Positions 1 to 6,631 of a stretch of DNA of 25,520 nt are shown piece after piece; the first letter of the stretch is position 1; each line of letters starts with the position of its first letter. Source of the DNA: OMOG01 sp041485845 (GTDB lineage Bacteria > Acidobacteriota > Terriglobia > Bryobacterales > Bryobacteraceae); the NCBI GenBank assembly GCA_041485845.1, contig JBGPKH010000041.1, positions 1-25,520 of the forward strand, read 5' to 3'. The position numbers and the translations under genes are program-made. Below the pieces are notes generated by a model, which did not search any database, had not been told where the DNA came from, and worked only from the letters and a program-made list of their open reading frames with translations.

Positions 1-213
1 CAACTGGCCGGCAAGGGCTACTCGATCTGCGTGGTCTTCCTCAAGCTCTTCGAAAAGGTCTATGCACCCCTCACGGCGGGCCTGTTGGCGCCATTTCGCG
101 GCGACCGCATCCTGGCCGAAGAGAAGCGCTGCCAACTTGATCGCCTGTACCAATGCATCTGCGACAACCTGGACGCGCTCCTACGAGCCGTCGGACTCAA
201 GGCCGCCGCTTAA
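1..213 (+). CDS. C-terminal end of an unrecognised protein (5' end outside window)
   Basis: The frame is open from base 1 and ends at TAA 211-213, giving about 70 residues. A GTG at base 31 lies in frame, but the reading frame continues upstream without a stop, so this is the end of a longer gene rather than a small gene. The visible part mixes hydrophobic and charged segments, including FEKVYAPLTAGLL, and ends in a helical stretch with LDALLRAVGLKAAA. I do not recognise the family with confidence. The tail vaguely resembles endings of transposase-associated or other paralogous proteins in Solibacter-like genomes, but that is only an impression. It converges on the GH95 gene that ends at 404. 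Confidence 0.55.
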   Translation, partial: QLAGKGYSICVVFLKLFEKVYAPLTAGLLAPFRGDRILAEEKRCQLDRLYQCICDNLDALLRAVGLKAAA

Positions 214-267
214 TCTCACGCAACGAGAACAAAATTCTCGTTGGGGCCCCTATAACGGGAACTAATT

Positions 268-285
268 CCACCGCCTTTCGGGTGG
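268..285 (-). terminator. Weak stem-loop between convergent genes
   Basis: CCACC (268-272) pairs with GGTGG (281-285) around an 8-nt loop. It lies between the gene ending at 213 and the GH95 gene ending at 404. No T-run follows on either strand, so a terminator role is only a guess. The rest of 214-403 holds nothing recognisable. Confidence 0.2.
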
Positions 286-403
286 GGCGTCACCACAATT
301 CTTCGTCGTGAAACTGGCCATAGACAATATGGCTCAACATTACGTCGTCCCCGGCAAGCTTCATGTCGGCGGCATTTCGCCAGTTTGCGGCTGAAACAAA
401 CCC

Positions 404-2728
404 TCACAAACCAGGGCCGAGTTCGTAGGTTTGACCCGCTTTCGCCTGGATCTCTTTCTCGCGCCCCGCGTAGCGCACTCTGACCACCTTCGATTCTTTC
501 GCGGTGAAGGTCGCCTTTACCAGCTTCCCGTTCTCCCAGGCGATCGACACTTCCAGGCCGCCGCGCGCGAGTAACCCGCTCACCTTGCCGTTGGGCAACG
601 CCGAAGGCAGCGCCGGCAATAAATGCAGGAAAGCCGCATCGCCACTTTCGACCGCAGTCAGGCTGGTGGGGGTGGCGTAGGGATCGTCGCTTTGCAGCAG
701 CATCTCGGCGATGCCGGCGGTGGCGCCGAAGTTGCCATCGATCTGGAATGGCGGATGCGCGTCGAACAGGTTGGCGTACACGCCGGCGTGCGCAGGCTTA
801 TCCGACGCGGGCGCGATCAAATTCTGCAGGATCTTGTAGGCGTGGTCGCCATCCAGGAAGCGCGCCCAGAGGTTGAGCTTCCATCCCATCGACCAGCCGG
901 TGGCGGCGTCGCCGCGGTAGATCAGGGATTGCATCGCAGCCTTGAAGAGATCGGGCGTGCCGTAGGGGGTGATCTCGGCGCCCGGGTAGACGGCCCACAG
1001 GTGGGAGACGTGGCGGTGCTGGTTCTTGGGGTCGTCCTTGTCTTCCATCCACTCCTGCAACTGGCCGTGTTGGCCGATCTGGTGCGGCGCGATCTGCTTC
1101 CGCAAGCCGGCCAACTGGTCGCCGAGGGGGGCGTCCACGTTCAGGATGCGGCCGGCGGCGATGACCTGGCCGAAAAGCGTGCGCACGATCTCGCGGTCCA
1201 TGGTGGGGCCCATCACCAGGCCGCCCTGCTCGGGGGAGTTGCTGGGGCCGGTGATCAGGTATCCGGTCTTGGGATCCTTGACCAGCGCGTCGGCGAAGAA
1301 CAGCGCGGCGCCCTTCATGAGCGGGTAAGCCGTATCGCGTAGGAAGGACTTGTCGCCGGTGAAGAGGTAGTGCTCCCAGAGGTGCGTGGAGAGCCATGCG
1401 CCGCCAGTCTGCCAGATGCCGTGATTGGAGGCGTTGATAGGCGCGGTGCCGCGCCACAGGTCGAAGTTGTGGTGCAGCACCCAGCCGCGCGCGCCGTAGT
1501 GCTCTTTGGCGGTGATGGCCCCGGACGCCGCGAGTTCCTTCAAAGCGTCGAAGAGCGGTAACTGGCACTCGGAGAGGTTGGCGACCTCGGCCGGCCAGTA
1601 GTTCATCTCGGTGTTGATGTTGTCGGTGTACTTGCTGTCCCAGGGCGGATTGAGCGACTCGTTCCACAGGCCCTGCAAATTAGCGGGCTGGCCGCCGGGA
1701 CGGCTGGAGCCGATCATGAGATACCGGCCGTACTGGAAGAGCAGCGCGACCAGCGCCGGATCGCTGCCCGCGGCGAAGGCCTTGATGCGCTCGTCGGTGG
1801 GGAGCTGGGCGGCCGCTGTTGTGCCGAGATCCAGCAACACGCGACGGAAGAGGCGCTGATAGTCGGCGAGGTGCTCCGCGCGGAGGGCGTCGTAAGACTT
1901 GTTACGAATGGCGGAGAGGATGTCGGCGTTGCGGGCCGCAGGGTCCGCGGAAACGTCGGTGTAAGTTTTGAAATTGGTGGCGGCGGTGAGGATGAGGGTG
2001 GCGGAATCGGCGGCGGTGACAAAAACCTTGCCATCGCGCGCGGTGACCTTGCCGCCCTCGGCGTTGACCAGAACGCGGGCTTCAAACCGGATGGCGCCGT
2101 CTTTGACTCTGCCGGTCATCGAAAGGGCGCCGCCGGCCGATTGGATTCCGGCGGCCTCGTGCGCGGATTTGAGGCTGGCTTCGAACGAGAGGCTGCCCGG
2201 TTTGCCGGCGGTGAGCCGGACGACCACTACTTTGCCGGGCCAGGTCGCGAACACTTCGCAGCGGTAGGCGACGCCCTGATCGGAGAATTGAGTAGCGGCG
2301 ATCCCCGTTTCGAGATTAAGCTCGCGGCGATAGTCCTTCGCCTCGTGGATATCCGGGAAGTCCAGGAGCAGATCGCCCAAAGGCTGGTAGGCCCTCTGCC
2401 GGACCGGCACGCTCATGAACTCCTGCATGGCGAGGTCCTCGGCTTCCTTCTGCTTGCCGGCGAATAGGAGGTCGCGGATTTTGCCGAGGGATTGGACGGC
2501 GCCCTTGTGGGCGTAGTCGTGCGGTTCGCCGGTCCAGACGGTCTGTTCGTTGAACTGGATGCGTTCGTGGGACGGGCCCCCGAAGACCATGGCGCCGAGG
2601 CGGCCGTTGCCCACGGGGAGGGCTTCCACCCACAGGTTCGCGGGCTGGCGATACCAGAGGGAGTCTTGCGCGAGCGAGCCCGGCGCCGCGGCCCAAGCCG
2701 CGAGCGCCAGCGCTACCAGGCGGTTCAT
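404..2728 (-). CDS. Secreted glycoside hydrolase family 95, alpha-L-fucosidase type
   Basis: 774 residues. GH95 enzymes are inverting hydrolases that release alpha-L-fucose (some act on galactose) from glycans such as xyloglucan or fucosylated oligosaccharides. Residues 1-21 form a signal peptide ending SLAQ, so the enzyme is exported. The N-terminal beta domain opens with a typical GH95 stretch (WVEALPVGNGRLGAMVFGG, about 33-51). The (alpha/alpha)6 barrel carries the expected catalytic set: N370 and N372 in TDNINTEMNYWPAE, E500 in GPSNSPEQ as general acid, and D664 in QIDGNFG. These correspond by motif to N421, N423, E566 and D766 of the Bifidobacterium AfcA enzyme. Length fits the family. 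Its ATG overlaps the clpP stop (ATGA), so it is probably co-transcribed and translationally coupled with clpP. Exact sugar specificity cannot be read from sequence. Confidence 0.93.
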   Translation of the reverse strand: MNRLVALALAAWAAAPGSLAQDSLWYRQPANLWVEALPVGNGRLGAMVFGGPSHERIQFNEQTVWTGEPHDYAHKGAVQSLGKIRDLLFAGKQKEAEDLAMQEFMSVPVRQRAYQPLGDLLLDFPDIHEAKDYRRELNLETGIAATQFSDQGVAYRCEVFATWPGKVVVVRLTAGKPGSLSFEASLKSAHEAAGIQSAGGALSMTGRVKDGAIRFEARVLVNAEGGKVTARDGKVFVTAADSATLILTAATNFKTYTDVSADPAARNADILSAIRNKSYDALRAEHLADYQRLFRRVLLDLGTTAAAQLPTDERIKAFAAGSDPALVALLFQYGRYLMIGSSRPGGQPANLQGLWNESLNPPWDSKYTDNINTEMNYWPAEVANLSECQLPLFDALKELAASGAITAKEHYGARGWVLHHNFDLWRGTAPINASNHGIWQTGGAWLSTHLWEHYLFTGDKSFLRDTAYPLMKGAALFFADALVKDPKTGYLITGPSNSPEQGGLVMGPTMDREIVRTLFGQVIAAGRILNVDAPLGDQLAGLRKQIAPHQIGQHGQLQEWMEDKDDPKNQHRHVSHLWAVYPGAEITPYGTPDLFKAAMQSLIYRGDAATGWSMGWKLNLWARFLDGDHAYKILQNLIAPASDKPAHAGVYANLFDAHPPFQIDGNFGATAGIAEMLLQSDDPYATPTSLTAVESGDAAFLHLLPALPSALPNGKVSGLLARGGLEVSIAWENGKLVKATFTAKESKVVRVRYAGREKEIQAKAGQTYELGPGL

Positions 2729-3345
2729 CCTTTTACGACGACCGGGGTGAGATCGCGGCTGGTGATCACCCGGTCGATCATGCCGTAATTGACGGCCTGG
2801 TCGGGCTCCATGATGTAGTCGCGATCCACGTCCTTGGCCACGCGTTCGATGGGCTGGCCGGTGGCGTCCGCGAGCATGCCGTTCAGAATCTCACGCATGC
2901 GCAGGATTTCGCGGGCGTAGATGTCGATGTCCGCGGCTTGGCCGGCCAAGCCCTGCATGGAAGGCTGGTGGATCATGATGCGGGAATTGGGGAGGCTGAA
3001 ACGCTTGCCCTTGGCCCCCTTCGCAAGCAGTACGGCAGCCATCGACGCCGCCTGTCCTACGCAGATGGTCACGATGTCCGGGCGAATGAACGCCATGGTG
3101 TCGAGAATCGCCAGTCCGGCGGTGATGGAGCCGCCGGGAGAGTTGATGTAGATGGAGATATCCTTCTCGGGATCCTCCGCTTCGAGGAAGAGCAACTGGG
3201 CGATGATCAGATTGGCGACCTGGTCGTCAATCGGGGTGCCCAGGAAAATGATATTCTCTTTCAACAGCCGGGAATAAATGTCGTAAGCGCGTTCCCCGCG
3301 GGAGGTCTGTTCGACCACCATGGGGACCAGCACGGAGTTACCCAT
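2725..3345 (-). CDS. clpP: ATP-dependent Clp protease proteolytic subunit ClpP
   Basis: 206 residues, the normal ClpP length. ClpP is the cytoplasmic serine protease that forms a 14-mer chamber fed by ClpX or ClpA/C unfoldases. The catalytic triad is visible: S101 in GQAASMAA, H126 in SRIMIHQPS and D176 in VDRDYIMEP. The handle and substrate-binding segment YINSPGGSITAG (66-77) is intact. The start is supported by a strong Shine-Dalgarno (GGAGG, 4 nt before ATG). No clpX or tig gene lies next to it, which is the usual arrangement in many bacteria; instead it sits between an Rrf2 regulator upstream (64-bp gap) and a GH95 gene downstream (4-bp overlap). It may be one of several ClpP copies. Identity is very secure; which paralogue it represents is unknown. 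Confidence 0.96.
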   Translation of the reverse strand: MGNSVLVPMVVEQTSRGERAYDIYSRLLKENIIFLGTPIDDQVANLIIAQLLFLEAEDPEKDISIYINSPGGSITAGLAILDTMAFIRPDIVTICVGQAASMAAVLLAKGAKGKRFSLPNSRIMIHQPSMQGLAGQAADIDIYAREILRMREILNGMLADATGQPIERVAKDVDRDYIMEPDQAVNYGMIDRVITSRDLTPVVVKG

Positions 3346-3409
3346 TGTGCCTCCGGAATCGTGTAATGACAGACGCAGGACTCGGAGATTTCCCCCCGGC
3401 CGGCCTCTA

Positions 3410-3886
3410 TCAGGCTCGTTTTGCGGTGACCGGACGCCTGGATTTGCGCTGCTTGGTGACGGCTATAGCCTTTTTCTTCTGCTCCAGCGCCTTGGCCAGG
3501 TCGGCGATCGTGTTCCGCCCCAGATAATCCATGATACGCGAACGGAGGGCTACCCAGCTATCGTGCATGGAGCAGGGCATGTCGTCGTTACACTCCGACA
3601 GGCCGCTGGCGCACTGCTGGTAGGGCGCCAGACCATCCAGGGATTCCACGATATCCAATAATCGGATCTCATTGGGCTCGACGCGGAGGGCGAAGCCGCC
3701 GGTCGGTCCCTTGCTGGAACGAAGCAGACCCTTGCGAGCAAGCTGCTGCAGGATCTTGGCCAGGAAGTGCGCTGGAATGTCTTCCTGTTCCGCGATGTTC
3801 TTCACCATGGCGTATTTGCCTTCGGGCACCTGGGCGAGATGCACGAATGCGCGAATGGCATATTCGGCCGATCGAGAGTAAATCAT
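3410..3886 (-). CDS. Rrf2 family transcriptional regulator with Fe-S type cysteines
   Basis: 158 residues. Rrf2 proteins (IscR, NsrR, RirA, CymR) are dimeric winged-helix regulators, many of them sensing Fe-S status, NO or redox through three cysteines. The N-terminus MIYSRSAEYAIRAFVHLA and the wing segment LLRSSKGPTGGFAL are characteristic. Three cysteines, C92, C99 and C105 (C-x6-C-x5-C), sit where IscR-type cluster ligands lie (C92/C98/C104 in E. coli IscR), so a cluster is plausible. The C-terminus is a basic tail rich in Lys and Arg (about 136-158). The gene is first in an apparent operon with clpP and GH95. A perfect palindrome just downstream of its predicted -10 suggests autoregulation. 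Which Rrf2 subtype it is cannot be decided. Confidence 0.92.
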   Translation of the reverse strand: MIYSRSAEYAIRAFVHLAQVPEGKYAMVKNIAEQEDIPAHFLAKILQQLARKGLLRSSKGPTGGFALRVEPNEIRLLDIVESLDGLAPYQQCASGLSECNDDMPCSMHDSWVALRSRIMDYLGRNTIADLAKALEQKKKAIAVTKQRKSRRPVTAKRA

Positions 3887-3907
3887 CCTGTGTCCCCCGC
3901 AATATTT

Positions 3908-3925
3908 CGGAGTAAGGTTACTCCG
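3908..3925. promoter_or_regulatory. Palindromic operator upstream of the Rrf2 gene
   Basis: CGGAGTAAGGTTACTCCG has two perfect 8-bp arms around a 2-bp centre, 22 bp before the Rrf2 ATG. It overlaps the expected transcription start, a common place for an autorepressor site. The link to the adjacent regulator is inferred from position. Confidence 0.6.
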
Positions 3926-3927
3926 TT

Positions 3928-3956
3928 ATCTTAAAATGTTCCGCGCCCGTGCGCAA
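3928..3956 (-). promoter_or_regulatory. Candidate sigma-70 promoter of the Rrf2-clpP-GH95 operon
   Basis: On the minus strand TTGCGC (3956-3951), a 17-bp spacer and TAAGAT (3933-3928) resemble a weak -35/-10 pair. The palindrome at 3908-3925 follows directly. The match to consensus is only moderate (3/6 and 4/6). Confidence 0.35.
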
Positions 3957-4201
3957 GCCCGTTGTTTTTCTGCCGAAATTGGGTTTCGCCAGAAGTCCCA
4001 CAGTGGTAGGGATAATGACCGAGGCGGCTGGTACACTTTCGGGCCTGGAACACCTGTTCGGTTCCATAGACGCTGGTGGAGTGAAAAAGGATACAGGAAA
4101 GCAGGACGGCTTCGGCGCGCCCGGCGATCGGCGATCTCGATGGCAACCGAGCAGCGTGTTACGCTAATCCGAACAATGCTGTTCCCTTTGCAGCGACGTG
4201 T

Positions 4202-4249
4202 GGGGCAGGTTGTCAACCTGCGGCCGATTGTCAATCGGCCTGCTGCCCC
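4202..4249. repeat. Double-hairpin (cloverleaf-like) palindromic element
   Basis: Outer arms GGGGCAG (4202-4208) and CTGCCCC (4243-4249) enclose two adjacent perfect hairpins: CAGGTT/AACCTG (4206-4220) and GGCCGATT/AATCGGCC (4222-4240). Each has the three-base loop GTC, so each tip reads TTGTCAA. The outer arm and first hairpin share CAG, so the two folds compete at that edge. This architecture resembles REP/BIME-type dispersed elements. It lies 53 bp upstream of the ROK gene. No T-run follows, which argues against a simple terminator. Confidence 0.6.
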
Positions 4250-4302
4250 TGTGTGTGCACACCAACTCAAAGTGAACGGTTGAACGGTATTGAACGCTAA
4301 TT

Positions 4303-5232
4303 ATGTTTGGAGCGATCGAAGCCGGCGGTACGAAATTTGTGTGCGCGGTAGGGACCGGTCCCAGCGATCTGGAGACCGTGCAGATTCCCACCACCTCGCC
4401 CCAAGACACGATCGCCGCCGCCGTAACGTTCCTGCGCATTCGCGCAGGCGGCCAATTGCAGGCGGTGGGGATCGCTTCGTTCGGGCCGATCGACTTGCAC
4501 GCGGGTTCGCCCACCTTCGGCCACATCACTTCGACGCCCAAGCGGGAATGGCGGAATTTCGATCTCGCCGGAACCGTTCGCCAGGCTCTCGGAGTGCCGG
4601 TGGGTTTCGATACCGATGTCAACGGCGCGGCACTGGGAGAAGCCCGGTGGGGCGCCGGCCGCGGACTATCGGACTTCGTCTATCTGACGGTGGGGACCGG
4701 GATCGGCGGCGGAGCCGTCGCCGGCGGCCGCATGGTGCATGGGCTGATCCATCCCGAGATGGGACACGTTCGCGTCCCGCACGACACGGCGCGCGATCCC
4801 TACGCGGGCGTCTGTCCTTATCATGGCGATTGCCTGGAGGGGCTGGCCTCGGGTCCGGCGCTCGAGGCGCGATGGGGAAGGCCCGCGGGCGAGTTGCCGC
4901 CCGACCATCCGGCGTGGGCGCTCGAGGCGCACTACCTGGCACTGGGGCTGGCGAATTATGTGTGCATCCTGTCGCCGCAGCGTATTGTCTTGGGCGGCGG
5001 GGTGATGCAGCAGCCCCACCTGTTCGCCCCCATTCGCAAGGAACTGGTGCGGCTTCTGAACGGGTACATACAGGCGCCCGAGATCCTCGAGCGGACCGAG
5101 GAGTTCATCGTGCCGCCCCTGCTGGGGTCGCGTGCGGGGGTGCTGGGCGGGCTGGTTCTGGCGGAGCAGGCGGCTGCGGGAAAGGCCACATTCGCATACA
5201 CACTTTCGCCGCCGGCCGAGTCTTCCAGGTAA
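4303..5232 (+). CDS. ROK family sugar kinase (fructokinase/glucokinase type)
   Basis: 309 residues. ROK kinases phosphorylate hexoses in the cytoplasm using ATP; this subtype is closest in motif to bacterial fructokinases such as B. subtilis YdhR/GmuE. The start MFGAIEAGGTKFVCAVG is the standard phosphate-binding N-terminus. The catalytic aspartate is probably D105 in DTDVNGAALGE. A zinc site is suggested by H155 (EMGHV), C171, H174 and C177 in GVCPYHGDCLEG, followed by the ROK signature LASGPA. GTGIGGG (131-137) and LGGGVMQ (230-236) are the other nucleotide-binding loops. Only a weak Shine-Dalgarno is visible before the ATG, but the start matches the family exactly. The gene stands alone on the plus strand. 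Confidence 0.93.
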   Translation: MFGAIEAGGTKFVCAVGTGPSDLETVQIPTTSPQDTIAAAVTFLRIRAGGQLQAVGIASFGPIDLHAGSPTFGHITSTPKREWRNFDLAGTVRQALGVPVGFDTDVNGAALGEARWGAGRGLSDFVYLTVGTGIGGGAVAGGRMVHGLIHPEMGHVRVPHDTARDPYAGVCPYHGDCLEGLASGPALEARWGRPAGELPPDHPAWALEAHYLALGLANYVCILSPQRIVLGGGVMQQPHLFAPIRKELVRLLNGYIQAPEILERTEEFIVPPLLGSRAGVLGGLVLAEQAAAGKATFAYTLSPPAESSR

Positions 5233-5468
5233 GATACTGTCCGACTTCCGATATGCCGGGCGCACCTTGCGCCGTGTTCGGTCTTTTGCTGGAAACGGTG
5301 TGCAAGGGCAACTCGTTGACGGTCGCGACCGAGTGGAAAGGGCAATCGGGTTCAGCGGCGACGCCCTATTGCATCGTTCTTGCTATGACGGGCGGCTTCG
5401 GCGCCACGTATTCTTGCAGAGTAGATGTTGCTAACCGTAAAACCGTACATCATCGCAGATATTGCAGA

Positions 5469-5840
5469 TCAAGTGTGCCAGCGGCCCGGAGAAGGAAGCG
5501 CGCCTTCCTTGCCCTTTACGCCGTCACTTCGTGCGCCGACGCTTTCAGCGCGCCGCACCCGGACTTTCGCTTCCACGCGAGAGCCCAGCCGGTTAAGGAT
5601 TGACATGAGCCGATCGGCGGTGAACCGCCCGAGGTCCGCGTTGCGGATGCGCGAGAAGTCGGCAGCCGCAATCCCGGTGCGTCCGTGCGCGGCGCGCACG
5701 GTCAGGCGTTCCCGGTCGAGCGCCTTGATGATTTCGGCCGCGAGGATCGCCTTGAACTGTTCCAGATCCGCGTTTTTGTGCCCGAGGTCGCGGAAAACAT
5801 TCCCGCACCCGCGCACTACTTCCAGTTTTTCGCTTTTCAT
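5469..5840 (-). CDS. XRE/HTH antitoxin of a HigBA-like module
   Basis: 123 residues. The core (about residues 12-95) matches the helix-turn-helix antitoxins paired with Gp49-like HigB toxins: NVFRDLG near the start, an amphipathic helix AILAAEIIKALDRERLT, then the HTH AAHGRTGIAAADFSRIRNAD. Such antitoxins neutralise the toxin and repress their own promoter. The C-terminal 25 or so residues after KVRVRR look like an unstructured extension. Its ATG overlaps the toxin stop (ATGA), a toxin-first order typical of higBA. Unlike the toxin, this frame is intact. A perfect palindrome overlaps the promoter at 6225-6244 and is the likely operator. Confidence 0.82.
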   Translation of the reverse strand: MKSEKLEVVRGCGNVFRDLGHKNADLEQFKAILAAEIIKALDRERLTVRAAHGRTGIAAADFSRIRNADLGRFTADRLMSILNRLGSRVEAKVRVRRAESVGARSDGVKGKEGALPSPGRWHT

Positions 5841-6189
5841 CGCAACATCTCCTTCAGTCTTTTCAAACGGTCCTTTATCGGGTCGATCTCGCGTTTGGGC
5901 GTCTTGATGCCCTGCGTCGATTTCTTCTGGAACGCGTGGACCACCCAGATGTCGTCGCCGAGCTGCACCGCGTAGACCACGCGGAACGCATCGCCCTTCC
6001 CTTAAACGCCAGCGCGATCTCGAACACGCCGGACCCCATGCCGTGCATGGGCTTCGCGATATCCGCCTTCCCGCCTTCGGCGGCGATGGTCAGGGCCGCG
6101 AGGCAGATCGGCCTGGCCCCTTCGGGGAACGTCCCGAATTCCTTTAAGGCCGCCCTGATCCATGAAACGGGCCGTGTTCTTGGGGTCAT
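5837..6189 (-). pseudogene. HigB/Gp49-like toxin, frame broken by a 5-bp tandem duplication
   Basis: From ATG 6189 the frame encodes a RelE-superfamily N-terminus (PVSWIRAALKEFGTFPEGAR ... GVFEIALAFKG). It then goes out of frame at CCCTTCCCTT (5994-6003, plus strand). Removing one CCCTT copy restores a continuous 115-residue protein with the canonical ending: DAFRVVYAVQLGDDIWVVHA, then FQKKSTQGIKTPKREID and KRLKEMLR, stopping at TGA 5839-5837 over the antitoxin ATG. HigB toxins are ribosome-dependent mRNA interferases. As it stands the ORF runs on out of frame to 5875 and lacks the conserved C-terminal half, so it should be inactive unless frameshifting or reversion occurs. A sequencing error cannot be excluded. 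Confidence 0.82.
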
Positions 6190-6214
6190 CGCTTCTCGCT
6201 GATTCCTGCTGCCT

Positions 6215-6244
6215 TATATAGTTATGTTGTCATATCTGACAACA
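6215..6244 (-). promoter_or_regulatory. Promoter and palindromic operator of the HigBA-like module
   Basis: On the minus strand TTGTCA (6242-6237), a 16-bp spacer and TATATA (6220-6215) form a good sigma-70 promoter, 25 bp before the toxin ATG. Overlapping it is a perfect inverted repeat, TGTTGTCA (6225-6232) and TGACAACA (6237-6244), around a 4-bp centre. A repressor on this site would block the -35 region, as expected for antitoxin autoregulation. Confidence 0.7.
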
Positions 6245-6482
6245 CTTGTCGAGGAAGCCCGCCTCGTTGCGGCAAACCCGCTGCGCCGACCGGGATCTGT
6301 GCGCTCCGCTTACCGGGCCCCCATAGGGGTCTCGGCCCATGCGGGTAACGATCCCGTTTCGCAAGAGCGAAAAAGAACCGGTTGCTATGGGGCGTCCGCC
6401 CCTTGCGCTTGCTACCCCCGCTCTCGCCCAAGGGCAGGTGTGCATGAGCACAGCATACCCAACCCAAGAAAGGAAACCGAAC
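6245..6482. other. Non-coding debris between the TA module and a gene stump
   Basis: No convincing coding sequence is present. The stretch holds a tight inverted repeat GGGGCG/CGCCCC (6389-6402, 2-bp loop) and a Shine-Dalgarno-like AAAGGA at 6469-6474 serving the truncated ORF that starts at 6483. It may be leftover leader DNA of an accessory gene. Confidence 0.35.
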
Positions 6483-6623
6483 ATGACCCAGACCGCATCG
6501 ACCCCCGGCATCGAGCCGCGCTTTTCCCCCGGCCAGATTGTCTCCACCCCCGGCCGGAGGGGACCCCGAGCCAGGATATGCCCCACGGTAATCTTTGCCA
6601 ACTTTTCCCCGCGATTTACGTAA
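6483..6623 (+). pseudogene. Truncated 46-codon gene stump
   Basis: ATG 6483 follows AAAGGA at an 8-nt spacing and begins MTQTASTPGIEPRF, then SPGQIVSTPG. That opening strongly resembles the start of a family of small accessory proteins of about 90-100 residues that begin '...F.LGQIVATPGALEAL...' and are often found on mobile DNA; this resemblance is from memory. After STPG the sequence turns into an unrelated Arg/Pro-rich run and stops at 6621-6623, eight bases before the permease ATG. The simplest reading is a gene whose 3' part was deleted when the permease region was joined. Function is unknown. Confidence 0.45.
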
Positions 6624-6631
6624 TAAGGTTA

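Larger units (their letters stand above)
3887..4302. other. 416-bp spacer between the Rrf2 operon and the ROK kinase
   Basis: The Rrf2-side promoter and palindrome occupy 3908-3956, and a double-hairpin element occupies 4202-4249. Just before the ROK start codon, GAACGGT occurs at 4274 and 4282 and GAACGCT at 4292. I see no credible coding sequence in this stretch; short frames here lack coding character or a ribosome-binding site. Confidence 0.5.

Noticed and set aside
4048..4059. GAACACCTGTTC, a match to the Gram-positive SOS box pattern GAAC-n4-GTTC
   Set aside because: It is 240 bp from the nearest start codon, no SOS gene is nearby, and an 8-base match is expected by chance at this window size.
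5233..5468. Possible small gene between the ROK kinase and the antitoxin
   Set aside because: Frames here overlap the end of the kinase or lack ribosome sites and protein-like composition.
6389..6402. GGGGCG/CGCCCC hairpin as a terminator
   Set aside because: The loop is only 2 bp, no T-run follows, and it is not positioned after an intact gene.
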